Shown here: piece by piece, positions 1-8,482 of the stretch | Layout: every line of letters begins with the position of its first letter | Position numbering within the stretch: position 1 is the first letter of the stretch | NCBI GenBank assembly: GCA_900762015.1 | Contig: CAAFEX010000038.1 | Span: 1 to 64,000, forward strand | DNA: 64,000 nucleotides | Origin: an uncultured Collinsella sp. | GTDB taxonomy: Bacteria > Actinomycetota > Coriobacteriia > Coriobacteriales > Coriobacteriaceae | Reading direction: 5' to 3' | The notes under the pieces: generated by a model | The model's database searches: none | The model's input: the letters and a program-made list of their open reading frames with translations, nothing else | What the model was told of the DNA's origin: nothing | Made by a program: the position numbers and the translations under genes

Positions 1-229
1 AACCGATGCCACGGCCGACGCCATGATGCTCGAGCCAATTGGTAATCGGGGACATCACAAAGGCAATGATGGAACCAACGGCGAGAAACTCGATAACCGG
101 CGCCAGGATGCCCATAAGGTTAAAGATGACAGCAGCGATGACAATGCAGCCGACAACAGCCCAAATGCGAAGCGTCAGAATGCGGGTGTCGCGCAGCACG
201 CGATCGGTTTGTTGGGGGTGCTCACTCAT
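1..229 (-). CDS. AI-2E family transporter (permease), N-terminal part only
   Basis: The gene runs off the left edge, so about 76 N-terminal residues are visible. The translation starts MSEHPQQTDRVLRDTRILTL. It continues into a hydrophobic segment (IWAVVGCIVIAAVIFNLMGI) and then a second one containing FVMSPITNWLEHHGVGRGI. That pattern, with a proline-rich turn followed by W-L-E-x-x-G-x-x-R, is typical of the start of AI-2E/PerM polytopic membrane exporters. The ATG overlaps the stop codon of the upstream sigma-factor gene by four bases (ATGA), so the two are probably translationally coupled. The substrate cannot be told from this fragment. Confidence 0.7.
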   Translation of the reverse strand, partial: MSEHPQQTDRVLRDTRILTLRIWAVVGCIVIAAVIFNLMGILAPVIEFLAVGSIIAFVMSPITNWLEHHGVGRGIG

Positions 230-1017
230 GAACGAATCATCACTCCGTCGGGGTCGATCTTGTCCTGAATCTTCTTAAGCGTGCGGCGCAGCAGACGCGA
301 AACCTGCACCTGAGAAATACCCAGCTTCTTGGCGATCTCAATCTGGGTCATGCCCTTCACAAAGCGCAGCTCGATCACCTCGCGCTCGCGCGGCGAGAAA
401 TCACGGATGGCTTCCTCGATCACCAGGCGGTCATCGGTAAAGTCGAGCTCGTTGTCATCGTCGGCGTAACGGTCGAGAATCGAGGGCGCATCGTCGGAAT
501 CGGACGCACCAGGAGCCTCGATGGGCACCGAGGTATAGGCCGAGGACGATTCCATAGCCTCGAGGACCTCATCGACAGTCACATCTAGATACTCAGCGAT
601 CTCCTCAACCTTGGGCGAACGCTGCAGCTCGTTGGTAAGTTTGTCAGTAGCCTGGTTGACCTTGGCCGAGAGCTCCTGCAGACGGCGCGGCACGCGCACA
701 CTCCAGCCCTTGTCACGGAAATGGCGTTTGATCTCGCCCAAGATAGTGGGTGTCGCAAACGTCGTGAACTCGAGTCCGCGCTCGGGGTCAAAGCGGTCGA
801 TAGCCTTGAGCAGGCCCAAATAGCCAACCTGCATCAGATCATCGAGCGGCTCGCCGCGGTTCTTAAATTTGTTGGCAAGAAACCTTACCAGGTTCATGTG
901 GGACATGACGAGCTGCTCGCGTGCGTCCGGGTCACCGGTCTCTTTATAGCGACGAAACAGCTCGCGGGTTTTCTCCTTGTCCCAAGCGGTCTTACCGCTC
1001 CGGGAACGTTCGGTCAT
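226..1017 (-). CDS. RNA polymerase sigma factor, SigB/SigF/SigG type
   Basis: A 263-residue sigma-70 family protein lacking region 1.1. Region 2 covers about residues 30-110 (VRFLANKFKNRGEPLDDLMQ, then GLEFTTFATPTILGEIKRHF). Region 3 covers about 110-160. Region 4 is near the C-terminus, with SPREREVIELRFVKGMTQIEI and the recognition helix SQVQVSRLLRRTL. This arrangement matches Gram-positive alternative sigma factors for stress or development (SigB, SigF, SigG). An acidic linker rich in Asp lies between regions 3 and 4. The gene follows an RsbW-like gene by one base, the usual neighbour of a SigB-type factor, but no RsbV-like STAS gene is present here. Start ATG at 1015-1017. The regulon is unknown. 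Confidence 0.9.
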   Translation of the reverse strand: MTERSRSGKTAWDKEKTRELFRRYKETGDPDAREQLVMSHMNLVRFLANKFKNRGEPLDDLMQVGYLGLLKAIDRFDPERGLEFTTFATPTILGEIKRHFRDKGWSVRVPRRLQELSAKVNQATDKLTNELQRSPKVEEIAEYLDVTVDEVLEAMESSSAYTSVPIEAPGASDSDDAPSILDRYADDDNELDFTDDRLVIEEAIRDFSPREREVIELRFVKGMTQIEIAKKLGISQVQVSRLLRRTLKKIQDKIDPDGVMIRS

Positions 1018-1018
1018 A

Positions 1019-1396
1019 TTAGATATCCGCCTTGAGGTCGAGGGAAAGCGTCAGGGGCGCCGCAGTCTTTTCGTAGGAGTCGCACACGCTTGCAAGGATG
1101 AGCTCGGCATACACAGCAGCCTGGTCATCCTCGTTGACGGTGGCCTGATCGCCAAAGGTAAAGGTCATGCCAACGTGGGTCTCATCGACATCGAATTTGA
1201 TGGTGATGTCATCGCAGTCGACCGCGGTGCAACCAAAGATGAAAGCCTCCTCGGCAGCCATGCGGATGTCCTCGATGCGATCGACAGACATAGAGCACAG
1301 GGCACCAACGTTGGCAGCCGTCATGCGCACAAGGCGAGCGAGACGCGGGTCACCGGCAACGGTCAGCGTGATGGGGCAGGTTGCTTCGCTACTCAT
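1019..1396 (-). CDS. RsbW/SpoIIAB-like anti-sigma protein, degenerate ATP-binding fold
   Basis: A 125-residue protein placed as expected for a SigB-type anti-sigma factor, directly before the sigma gene. The start has a good ribosome site (GAGGAG, 7 bases before ATG). The stretch DIRMAAEEAFIFGCTAV around residues 45-60 lines up with the N-box of HATPase anti-sigma kinases (usually E-A-x-T-N). Here the metal-binding Asn is replaced by Phe, and the later D-x-G-x-G box is not seen. FTFGDQATVNEDD stands where the G1 box would be. It may therefore bind the sigma factor without acting as a kinase. The assignment rests on gene order and fold-level similarity, so it is moderate. Confidence 0.6.
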   Translation of the reverse strand: MSSEATCPITLTVAGDPRLARLVRMTAANVGALCSMSVDRIEDIRMAAEEAFIFGCTAVDCDDITIKFDVDETHVGMTFTFGDQATVNEDDQAAVYAELILASVCDSYEKTAAPLTLSLDLKADI

Positions 1397-1976
1397 CGCA
1401 GGACTCCTCAGAGGTCTCGGCGGGCGTGTAAGTGTAATACTGAGCCGGCTTGGCTACAGTCTTCTGGCCATCATCGTCGCCCGCGGCGGCCTCGTCCTCG
1501 CCAATTAGAACGCGCTCGGTAGGCCGCTCTGCCTCCGCAGCAGCAGCGGCGAGCTTGCGCTCGGTGTCAGCTGCAGGAGCCTTCACCTTATTGAAGAGCT
1601 TCTGCACAGCACCGGCGGCAGAGTCGGTCACGCTCGACACAGCATTGCTGGCCTCGGCCATGCTGCCCGTAACCTCGGAAATGTCGCGAACCACGGCTTC
1701 GACCTCTACGAGATTGGAGGTAAGGGCATCAACTGCCGTCTTGCTCGACTTAAGCAGCGGCTCCATCTGGGCAAGCGCCGGCGTAAGCTCATCGACAGCG
1801 CCATCGAGCTTTGCCACCACAGGCTGAGCCTCGGCGATGGTGTTGTTGAGGTCGTTCACGGTCTTATCGAGCGAGTCGACAACGGTGCGGGTCTTGCGCA
1901 GGGTGAGCGCAAGCTCAACGATAGCCCACACGCCAGCAACGGCGAGCAGCAGCAAGGCGATTTGAATGGGACTCAT
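1389..1976 (-). CDS. DUF948-like membrane-anchored coiled-coil protein
   Basis: 195 residues. One N-terminal transmembrane segment (about residues 5-22, IALLLLAVAGVWAIVELALTL) precedes a long heptad-rich region (about 25-135), with repeated small and hydrophobic residues of the DUF948 kind. The tail is acidic and low in complexity. The ribosome site is GGGAGG, five bases before ATG. Its 3' end overlaps the RsbW-like gene by eight bases, so the four genes down to the permease look like one transcript. DUF948 proteins in other Gram-positives also sit near stress or envelope genes, but their role is not established. No catalytic motif is visible. Confidence 0.6.
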   Translation of the reverse strand: MSPIQIALLLLAVAGVWAIVELALTLRKTRTVVDSLDKTVNDLNNTIAEAQPVVAKLDGAVDELTPALAQMEPLLKSSKTAVDALTSNLVEVEAVVRDISEVTGSMAEASNAVSSVTDSAAGAVQKLFNKVKAPAADTERKLAAAAAEAERPTERVLIGEDEAAAGDDDGQKTVAKPAQYYTYTPAETSEESCDE

Positions 1977-2016
1977 ACAAGCCTCCCAAAGGAATCGAAA
2001 TACAGACGCTTTTCAT

Positions 2017-2034
2017 GGTACCCCAAAGGGGACC
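2017..2034. repeat. Short palindrome with GGGGAC core
   Basis: GGTACCCCAAAGGGGACC is an inverted repeat with arms GGTNCCCC and GGGGNCC around AAA. It lies in the roughly 100-base gap between rarA (upstream on the minus strand) and the DUF948-like gene. No T-run follows, so it is not a clear terminator. It resembles, in its core only, the larger GGGAC palindromes elsewhere in the window. Confidence 0.35.
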
Positions 2035-2076
2035 GAACATGCCAAGAGCAGCAACGTGGGACAAAATTATCAGCAG

Positions 2077-3426
2077 CTACTTCGGCGCATTCCCGCTGCG
2101 GTCGCGTTCGCTTTGCTCTACGCGCCATTCTTCCCAACCGCGGCCGGCAGGCTGCCAAAATGCACCGCGTTCTAAGCCTTCGGGCAAATAGCGCTGGTCG
2201 ACCCAGCCCTCGGGATAATCGTGCGGATACTTATACACACCGTATTCATCGCTGCCCGGGCGATGGCGATCGCGCAGATAGCTCGGCACCTCGCGAAGCC
2301 CACTAGAACGGATATCGGCCAGCGCCGCATCGATCGAAGCCTCACACGCGTTGGATTTAGGCGCCAAGCACACATAGAGTGCAGCCTGAGCCAGGTTAAT
2401 GCGGCACTCGGGATAGCCAATGACCTCGGCAGACTTAAACGCGGCATGTGCCACCAAAAGCGCCTGCGGGTCGGCGTTGCCAACGTCCTCAGAAGCATGA
2501 ATCATAATACGGCGTGCAATAAACTTAGGATCCTCCCCTGCATCGATCATGCGCGCAAGCCAGTAGACCGTGGCATCGGGGTCGCTACCGCGCATGGACT
2601 TAATGAACGCACTGATGATGTCGTAGTGCATGTCGCCGTTTTTGTCATAGGTAAAACCGCGACGCGGGTTGGCAATCTTTACGTCATCCACGGTGATGGG
2701 ATAACGCTCCCCCGCCGTCGGCGCCGGCGTTCCCTCGGTATCGGGACGCGTGACGGCAATCTCGCTCGCCAGCTCAAGTGTCGTCAGGGCCGAGCGTGCA
2801 TCACCCGCAGCCAGCGTACAAATGGTCTTGACTGTATCCTCATCGGCCGAGAACTTACCGTTCAGACCATGCGGAGCCTCGAGCGCACGCTCGATCAGCG
2901 TGGCAATGTCCTCGTCCTTAAGGTGTTCGAGTTCCACAACACGACCACGCGAGAGCAATGCCGAGTTGACCTCGAAGTACGGATTCTCCGTCGTAGCGCC
3001 AATCATAATAACGGTACGGTTCTCAACCGCATGCAGCAATGCATCCTGTTGTGACTTCGAAAAGCGATGAATCTCGTCGATAAACAGGATGGTGCGACGG
3101 TCGTACGTATTCAGACGCGTCTTGGCCTCGTCAATCACGCGACGCAAGTCCTTCACGGTGCCCGTCACGGCGCTGACCTCGACAAACTCGCTCTTGGTAT
3201 GGTTGGCGATAATGTGGGCCAGCGTCGTCTTACCCGTACCGGCCGGCCCGTACAGAATCACGCTCGAAAGCACATCGTGCTCGATCGCGGCACGCAACCA
3301 TGAGCCCTTACCGACGGCCTTTTGCTGGCCCACATACTCGTCGAGCGAATTAGGGCGCATGCGCACCGCAAGCGGCGCATTCTGAAAGGAGCGCTCGCGC
3401 GTCGAAGCAGAAAAAAGGTCGTCCAT
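2077..3426 (-). CDS. rarA: Replication-associated recombination protein A (RarA/MgsA) AAA+ ATPase
   Basis: About 449 residues. Clamp-loader-like AAA+ ATPase that acts at stalled replication forks. Walker A is GPAGTGKTTLAH (about residue 60) and Walker B is ILFIDEIHRFSKSQQDALLH. Sensor 1 is GATTENPYFEVNSALLSR, and the C-terminal RarA tetramerisation part contains YKYPHDYPEGWVDQRYLPEG. All are hallmarks of RarA/WRNIP1/Mgs1. Several in-frame starts exist. I chose the ATG giving MDDLFSAS, where GGGA lies about five bases upstream; an upstream TTG or ATG would add up to six residues. It follows dgt on the same strand with a 60-base gap. Confidence 0.93.
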   Translation of the reverse strand: MDDLFSASTRERSFQNAPLAVRMRPNSLDEYVGQQKAVGKGSWLRAAIEHDVLSSVILYGPAGTGKTTLAHIIANHTKSEFVEVSAVTGTVKDLRRVIDEAKTRLNTYDRRTILFIDEIHRFSKSQQDALLHAVENRTVIMIGATTENPYFEVNSALLSRGRVVELEHLKDEDIATLIERALEAPHGLNGKFSADEDTVKTICTLAAGDARSALTTLELASEIAVTRPDTEGTPAPTAGERYPITVDDVKIANPRRGFTYDKNGDMHYDIISAFIKSMRGSDPDATVYWLARMIDAGEDPKFIARRIMIHASEDVGNADPQALLVAHAAFKSAEVIGYPECRINLAQAALYVCLAPKSNACEASIDAALADIRSSGLREVPSYLRDRHRPGSDEYGVYKYPHDYPEGWVDQRYLPEGLERGAFWQPAGRGWEEWRVEQSERDRSGNAPK

Positions 3427-3486
3427 AGCCATCCCGTGCATCAATCAAAAACGTTTTCCACTAACAGTATACCGAATTTATACGAA

Positions 3487-4734
3487 CTACCGTTCGTTAA
3501 TATAGGTACGGTGCGGAAACTCCAGACCAGGGAACAGCTTGCTCGTCAGCTCGCAGAAATAACCGTCCGTCATGCTCGCGATATAATCCACCACGGCTTG
3601 ATCCTTGTCGTCCTGCCAGGCATAGGTGCGATCGTAGTAGGAAAGCTGCTGCTCAATGCGCGAAATATGGTGTTTAAAGATGTAAGAGGACTCGTCGCCA
3701 CTGTTTAGATCCCGCAGGCAACGGTCGTAGAGCTTTACGAACGCCTCGCGCAGCTCCGCCTCGGAATCGCCCTCGATACCGCCCTTACTGTAGATCTTCT
3801 CGTAATTCTCCCGCTTGGCACGGCGAATTTCCTCAAACAGGTCCTCGCTCATCTCGATGCGCGGCTTACCATAGCTGTGCTCAACGATATCGATGGAGGC
3901 ATGCGTGAGGATCCAACTGTTGTAGGCACCGCCCCGGCCATCATCAAAGGCGTCGGGTGACAGCAGGCCCGCCGCAATGGCGTCTTGGCGATCGCGCCCA
4001 ACGTAGGCAAGGATATCCGAGATGCGAACCACGCAGCCCTCGAGCGTCATGGGGCGCAGATGCTCAATTGCGCTATAGCCCGTGGCGATGCAGTCCTCGA
4101 CCGCCTGATCGAACTGGTCAAAGGAGCTCATGTCCGAGAGCTCAAACACACGCTGCTCGTACTCGCCGTTATGGCATAACACGCCGTCGAGCGTCTGGAG
4201 CGAAACGTTGCGGCCATACAGGGCATCGAGCACGCGGATCGACTGCACGTTATGGAAAAAATAACGCCCCGTACGCTCATGATAGATATCGTTGAGGAAG
4301 CGCTCGCCGGCATGACCGAAAGGCGTGTGTCCCAAGTCGTGGCCCAGGCCAATCGCCTCGATCAGATCGCAATTGAGCCCCAGGGCGCGACCGATATCGC
4401 GCGCAATGCGGGAGACAAGCTGCACGTGCAAACCGCGGCGTGACAGATCGTCATTGCTACGGAAGCTAAAGACCTGCGTTTTGCCTGCATAACGGGTGTA
4501 CGCCGGAAGATGAAGTATCTTTTCGGTATCGCGCATGAACGCCGGACGCACAAGCGTGCCTTTGTCGGCGGCGCGATCAATACGACGAATGACCTGATCG
4601 TCGTTGCAACGATACGGGTTGACATAGCCCGAAGCACGATCGGCGGCAATGCGCTCGACAAGTTCGGGCGACAACGCCGAGGGAATACGGTCCATGCGAG
4701 CCTTAATGACGGCCGTTTCTTGATTAGTTGCCAT
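3487..4734 (-). CDS. dgt: Deoxyguanosinetriphosphate triphosphohydrolase-like protein
   Basis: 415 residues from ATG at 4732-4734, which has AAGGAG six bases upstream. This is better than a start nine codons further out. HD-domain dNTP triphosphohydrolase, releasing nucleoside plus triphosphate. The metal-binding HD signature is plain at about residues 105-125 (GLGHDLGHTPFGHAGE). It is preceded by the family motif RSNDDLSRRGLHVQLVSRIA and followed later by DILAYVGRDRQDA. Length fits the shorter bacterial Dgt type 2 proteins. It lies 31 bases after the prepilin-peptidase gene and probably shares its transcript. True substrate preference cannot be read from sequence. Confidence 0.9.
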   Translation of the reverse strand: MATNQETAVIKARMDRIPSALSPELVERIAADRASGYVNPYRCNDDQVIRRIDRAADKGTLVRPAFMRDTEKILHLPAYTRYAGKTQVFSFRSNDDLSRRGLHVQLVSRIARDIGRALGLNCDLIEAIGLGHDLGHTPFGHAGERFLNDIYHERTGRYFFHNVQSIRVLDALYGRNVSLQTLDGVLCHNGEYEQRVFELSDMSSFDQFDQAVEDCIATGYSAIEHLRPMTLEGCVVRISDILAYVGRDRQDAIAAGLLSPDAFDDGRGGAYNSWILTHASIDIVEHSYGKPRIEMSEDLFEEIRRAKRENYEKIYSKGGIEGDSEAELREAFVKLYDRCLRDLNSGDESSYIFKHHISRIEQQLSYYDRTYAWQDDKDQAVVDYIASMTDGYFCELTSKLFPGLEFPHRTYINER

Positions 4735-4765
4735 GGCATGCTCCTTAAGAAGAATGCGCAATCGG

Positions 4766-5188
4766 TTACAAAGTGCAGCCCACGACCTCGATTATGGCAA
4801 AAATCGGCACCAAAAACGGGAGCAATGGCAGGGAGCGCGATTTTGTGAAGAGGCAGGAGAGAGCCAGGGCCAGGAGCGCGACGGCAAATGCCACGATGCC
4901 GCCCATAGGGTCGAGCGTGCAAAGCGCGAAGAGCGCCTTGGCATCCCCCATGCCGATGCCGGGAGCGCGGCGAACACGACGCCAAAACGACTCAGTGAGC
5001 ACAAGGGCAAGGTAGACGATGACCGCAAGACCGGCGTGGTCAAGCGCCGTGTTAACGCCTTTGTCGAGCCAAACGCCTGCTAATGCCGCCACCGCACACG
5101 CTCCGGCAAGCGCATTCGGAAACCGCCGCTCACGGGCATCAATCGCCGCGCCGGCAAAGATGCAAATCCAAAACGGGATATAGACCAT
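4766..5188 (-). CDS. Small A24-family prepilin peptidase-like membrane protein
   Basis: 141 residues from ATG at 5186-5188, with GAGGAGG seven bases upstream. It is a polytopic membrane protein. The first conserved aspartate lies in AAIDARERRFPNALAG (about residue 18) and the second in GIGMGDAKALFALC (about 80), matching the paired Asp active site of type IV prepilin/preflagellin peptidases (GxGDxK motif). It lacks the N-terminal methylase domain of PilD, like the CpaA/TadV class. No pilin or secretion ATPase genes are close by, so its substrate is unknown. It sits between a glycosyltransferase gene and dgt. Confidence 0.75.
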   Translation of the reverse strand: MVYIPFWICIFAGAAIDARERRFPNALAGACAVAALAGVWLDKGVNTALDHAGLAVIVYLALVLTESFWRRVRRAPGIGMGDAKALFALCTLDPMGGIVAFAVALLALALSCLFTKSRSLPLLPFLVPIFAIIEVVGCTL

Positions 5189-5220
5189 CGGACTCCTCCT
5201 CGAGCCGCATCGCAAAAACA

Positions 5221-5262
5221 AAAACCACCACACAGGTGCCTGTCCCCTTTGTGGTGGTTTTT
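5221..5262 (-). terminator. Intrinsic terminator with GGGGACAGG loop
   Basis: On the minus strand, stem AAAACCACCACA pairs with TGTGGTGGTTTT, followed by a T-rich stretch. The loop carries GGGGACAGGCACC. It lies just after the glycosyltransferase stop codon and before the prepilin-peptidase gene. The loop and flank closely match the terminator at 12878-12917, so both belong to one repeated element type. Confidence 0.75.
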
Positions 5263-5269
5263 GTGGTGA

Positions 5270-6565
5270 TTATTTGGCGCCTTGCATGACCTCGTCAAGG
5301 GTGACGTTGACGGCGTGCTGCGTCGGCACCCAGTCGACCTTCAGGAACAGCGCGGCCACCGTGATGGGGATATAGCTGAACATAAAGATCGGGAAGGTAA
5401 ACAGGTTAGTCACCAGGCGCCACTTTTGCGCGCAGTGAATATGCTTGTACTCAAAGATAGTCGTGAGCAGCGCCAGGATGAAGAACGTCTGATACATCAT
5501 GGCGAAGGTCATAATGAGCGAAGCGGCGCACGCCTGCATCTCGACTTCGGTTGCCAAGAAACCATGCGAAAGGCCACCCACAATCAAAAACGTCGCATTA
5601 GCGAGCATCGAGATCAAGGACAGCAGCATACCCGGAGCGATGGTCATAAACATGTCGTAGGCGGCAAAGCGATGATAGCGGAAGGTCGATTTGACCAGGT
5701 GCTTACCGTAGGTAAAGAACACCTGGTAGAAGCCCTTGGTCCAGCGCATGCGCTGTTTCCAGGACGCCTTAAACGTCACGGGCTGTTCGTCAAAGAACTC
5801 CGCCGGCGCATAACCGATGCGAATGCCGTGAATGGCACAGAACGTGGTGAACTGGATGTCCTCGGTCAGCGTATGGAACTGCCAGCCATGCATGCCCTCA
5901 ATAACGCTTGACGAGATAAGGTAACCCGAACCCGAAACAGCGCAGGACGTCTTGCAGATATTACGCGCGTTGTTGAGGAAGCGCGCCTCGCGTAGATACC
6001 ACGTGGCATTAGCTGCCGAGATCCACGAGCTGCCAAAGTTCTTGGAGTTGCGATAGCTCGTGACCACATGGAATCCCTGGTCAAAGGCATCGTTCATCTT
6101 GGACACGTAATCGCGGGAGATAACGTTATCGGCATCGAAGATAAAGTAGCCCTCAAACGTGTCGGGATACTCGTTGAGAATGCGATCGAAACCAAAGTCC
6201 ATGACCCAGCTCTTACCCTTGCGGGCCAGGTCGTTGCGCTCATAAACGATGGCACCCGCCTCGCGCGCGAGCTGCGCCGTGTTGTCGGTGCAGGCATCGG
6301 CGACCACGAAGACCTCAATAAGCTCGGACGGATAATCCTGATCCTTGATAGAGCGCACGAGATTGGCAATTACCGCCTCCTCATTATGCGCCGCGATAAA
6401 GAAGGCATAACGATGCAGCTTCTTGGCCTTGGGAGGCGCGACCTCGCCACGAAGAGCGCCAATGACAAAGAAGACCACCTGGTACAGAAAGCAGACCGTG
6501 AGCAGCGTGACGACAATCTGATTGAAGATCACGATGGGTGTGTTGGTTTGTAAAAAGGCGAGCAT
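5270..6565 (-). CDS. Membrane-bound family 2 glycosyltransferase
   Basis: 431 residues from ATG at 6563-6565, with GGGAG about five bases upstream. An N-terminal transmembrane segment (residues 8-35) is followed by a GT-A domain with the nucleotide-sugar motif FFIAAHNEEAVIANLVRSI. Then come DADN (metal-binding Asp pair), the acceptor-base motif TEDIQF, and the processivity-type motif QRMRW. About four further transmembrane segments follow. This order is that of processive beta-glycan synthases (BcsA, NodC, hyaluronan synthase class). No PilZ domain is present. The sugar and product cannot be named. It appears to be transcribed alone, ended by the hairpin at 5221-5262. Confidence 0.85.
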   Translation of the reverse strand: MLAFLQTNTPIVIFNQIVVTLLTVCFLYQVVFFVIGALRGEVAPPKAKKLHRYAFFIAAHNEEAVIANLVRSIKDQDYPSELIEVFVVADACTDNTAQLAREAGAIVYERNDLARKGKSWVMDFGFDRILNEYPDTFEGYFIFDADNVISRDYVSKMNDAFDQGFHVVTSYRNSKNFGSSWISAANATWYLREARFLNNARNICKTSCAVSGSGYLISSSVIEGMHGWQFHTLTEDIQFTTFCAIHGIRIGYAPAEFFDEQPVTFKASWKQRMRWTKGFYQVFFTYGKHLVKSTFRYHRFAAYDMFMTIAPGMLLSLISMLANATFLIVGGLSHGFLATEVEMQACAASLIMTFAMMYQTFFILALLTTIFEYKHIHCAQKWRLVTNLFTFPIFMFSYIPITVAALFLKVDWVPTQHAVNVTLDEVMQGAK

Positions 6566-6605
6566 GCAGGCTCCCAGCAACGCGTTACGTAAACAACCGT
6601 ATATC

Positions 6606-7661
6606 TTACCGCAGGCTTACCGAGTTCAAGAAACCACCTAATACTGGCTTGGCTTCGAGAAGACCGAGCTGAGGAACGATCTCGTCGCCGGCAGCGGTGC
6701 GACCAAGCGAGCGCGGGGCCAGGTCGTCAAGAACCGCAGCGAGATCCCACGGCAGCTCGTCGCGGCACTCAATGCGCTCCCCCGTCACGGGATGGTCGAA
6801 TGCAACACGCCAGGAATGAAGGAATTGCCTGGTCAGACCTTGATCGGCGCGTGCATCGCACTTGCCGTAGAGCGGATCGCCCACGCAGGCGTGGTTGATA
6901 TGGCGCATATGCACGCGAATCTGATGTGTGCGGCCCGTAAACAGGTGGCACTCGACGAGCGTATAGCCGTCGTCAAAACGCGTGGAATCGAAGCGCTCGA
7001 GGACCTTAAAGGTCGTAATGGCCTGGCGCGCGAAAGGATCGTCCGAAACCGCCATCTTGACACGGTCACGCGTAGAACGGGCAATGCCGGTGTTAATGGT
7101 GCCCTCATCCATAGCGATATGTCCGTGAACGAGCGTGATATAGCGACGATCGAGCGTGCGCGTGCGAATGAGATTTTGGAGTGCGCGCTGCGTGTCGTCG
7201 TCTTTTGCCGCAAGCATGAGGCCCGAGGTATCGCGATCCAAACGATGCACGATGCCGGGGCGGTCCTCACCCTGCACGGTACCAAGATGGTCGATGCCAC
7301 AGTGGTAGACCAGGGCGTTCGCAAGGGTGCCGTTCTCGTGGCCATGGGCGGGATGGCACACCAGGCCGCGCTGCTTGGAGAGCACGATGAGGTAGTCGTC
7401 CTCGTAACGGATATCGAGGGGGATGGCCTCGGGAATCACATCAGTGGGATCATGCGGCTCGGGCAGGTCGACCGAGATACGGTCACCGGAGCGCACAGCA
7501 TATTTTTTTGATAGGCAGGTCTCGCCGTTCACGATTACGGCGCCGCCCTCGATCAGATGCGCGCAGGCAGAGCGCGTGGGGCAGCCGTCGTTGGCACCCA
7601 GAAAGGCGTCGAGACGCTGGCCAGAGCAATCGTCGGCAACAAGAATATGGATGTCGGCCAT
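6606..7661 (-). CDS. RluA-family 23S rRNA/tRNA pseudouridine synthase
   Basis: 351 residues. An S4 RNA-binding domain at about residues 12-75 (GQRLDAFLGA, then GGAVIVNGETCLSKKYAVRSGD) is followed by the catalytic domain with RLDRDTSGLMLAAK, which contains the conserved catalytic Asp. Later motifs are GRTHQIRVHMRHI and GDPLYGK. This is the RluC/RluD architecture, which isomerises uridines in large-subunit rRNA. Its ATG overlaps the lspA stop by one base (TAATG), so it is translated with lspA, a pairing common in Gram-positives. The exact rRNA position modified is not decidable. Confidence 0.9.
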   Translation of the reverse strand: MADIHILVADDCSGQRLDAFLGANDGCPTRSACAHLIEGGAVIVNGETCLSKKYAVRSGDRISVDLPEPHDPTDVIPEAIPLDIRYEDDYLIVLSKQRGLVCHPAHGHENGTLANALVYHCGIDHLGTVQGEDRPGIVHRLDRDTSGLMLAAKDDDTQRALQNLIRTRTLDRRYITLVHGHIAMDEGTINTGIARSTRDRVKMAVSDDPFARQAITTFKVLERFDSTRFDDGYTLVECHLFTGRTHQIRVHMRHINHACVGDPLYGKCDARADQGLTRQFLHSWRVAFDHPVTGERIECRDELPWDLAAVLDDLAPRSLGRTAAGDEIVPQLGLLEAKPVLGGFLNSVSLR

Positions 7662-8260
7662 TAACGCTCATTCCTTTCGCGAATCTTGCGGGCACGCTCC
7701 CCACGCTGCTTGGCTTTGCGCTTGGCGCGGGCCTCATCACGGGCATTGAGCTCGGCAGTCGCATCGACTTCGCGGGCCGCAGGGCTCAAGAACATGTAGC
7801 CGATGAGGGCAAGCACAACGCCTACGGTGATGCCGATATCGGCCACGTTAAAGACGGGAAAGTCGATGAAGGTGGTGGCAATAAAATCGGTCACAAAGCC
7901 AAAAGTCAGACGGTCGATCGCGTTGCCAATGGCGCCGCCCGCGACCATAGCCATGCCCACAACCTCCAAGCGAGCAAGCTGGGGCGCGCGAAGCAAGTAC
8001 ACGGCAATAGCGATAATGACCGCCAACGCCAGCACGGCAAACGCGATGCCATGCCCCTCGCCCATGCTAAAGGCAGCACCGATATTGCGGACAAATAGAA
8101 AGTCGATCACACCGGGGATAACAGTCACATGCAAAGCGTCGCCCGCGGCACGAACCGCAAGCTTGGTCAGCTGGTCAACAAGCAGCACAACCAGCGCCAC
8201 CCCACCAGCAACACCCAACCGCCAACGCAAAGGCGGCGTCATATCCCCAGCACGACCCAA
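7661..8260 (-). CDS. lspA: Lipoprotein signal peptidase (signal peptidase II)
   Basis: 199 residues and four transmembrane segments. It cleaves prolipoproteins before the lipidated cysteine. Family motifs are VVLLVDQLTKLAV, FLFVRNIGAAFSM, GGAIGNAIDRLTFGFVTDF and VFNVADIGITVG. The two catalytic aspartates are in NAIDR and NVAD. The C-terminus has a basic, charged extension of about 40 residues rich in Arg, Lys and Glu beyond the usual end. The start is uncertain: TTG at 8258-8260 has AGGGG six bases upstream, whereas ATG at 8240-8242 has only a close GGGG. Lipoproteins seen here (48170 and the CotH gene) would be its substrates. Confidence 0.93.
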   Translation of the reverse strand: MGRAGDMTPPLRWRLGVAGGVALVVLLVDQLTKLAVRAAGDALHVTVIPGVIDFLFVRNIGAAFSMGEGHGIAFAVLALAVIIAIAVYLLRAPQLARLEVVGMAMVAGGAIGNAIDRLTFGFVTDFIATTFIDFPVFNVADIGITVGVVLALIGYMFLSPAAREVDATAELNARDEARAKRKAKQRGERARKIRERNER

Positions 8261-8379
8261 ATCAATCCCCTACCCTAAAGAACATCGAATTCCGTTTAAC
8301 GCAATTAACCATCTTATATTGCCACACGCAGAGCGCACGACATATTCGCTAACGCCAGATAAATAACCAGCATAAAAAG

Positions 8380-8412
8380 AAAGCGGCATTCCGAAAAACA
8401 GAATGCCGCTTT
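8380..8412 (-). terminator. Intrinsic terminator after ileS
   Basis: AAAGCGGCATTC pairs perfectly with GAATGCCGCTTT across a 9-base A-rich loop. On the minus strand the stem is followed by TTTCTTTTTATG. It lies about 70 bases past the ileS stop and ends that transcript. The rest of the gap between ileS and lspA (8261-8482) is AT-rich and presumably holds the lspA promoter, but I cannot define it. Confidence 0.85.
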
Positions 8413-8482
8413 TATTCAGCGGAGCAAATGGGCCGAAGGCGTCCAAATTCTCCCAATAACTAAAATGCCGAGTTACCGTGCC

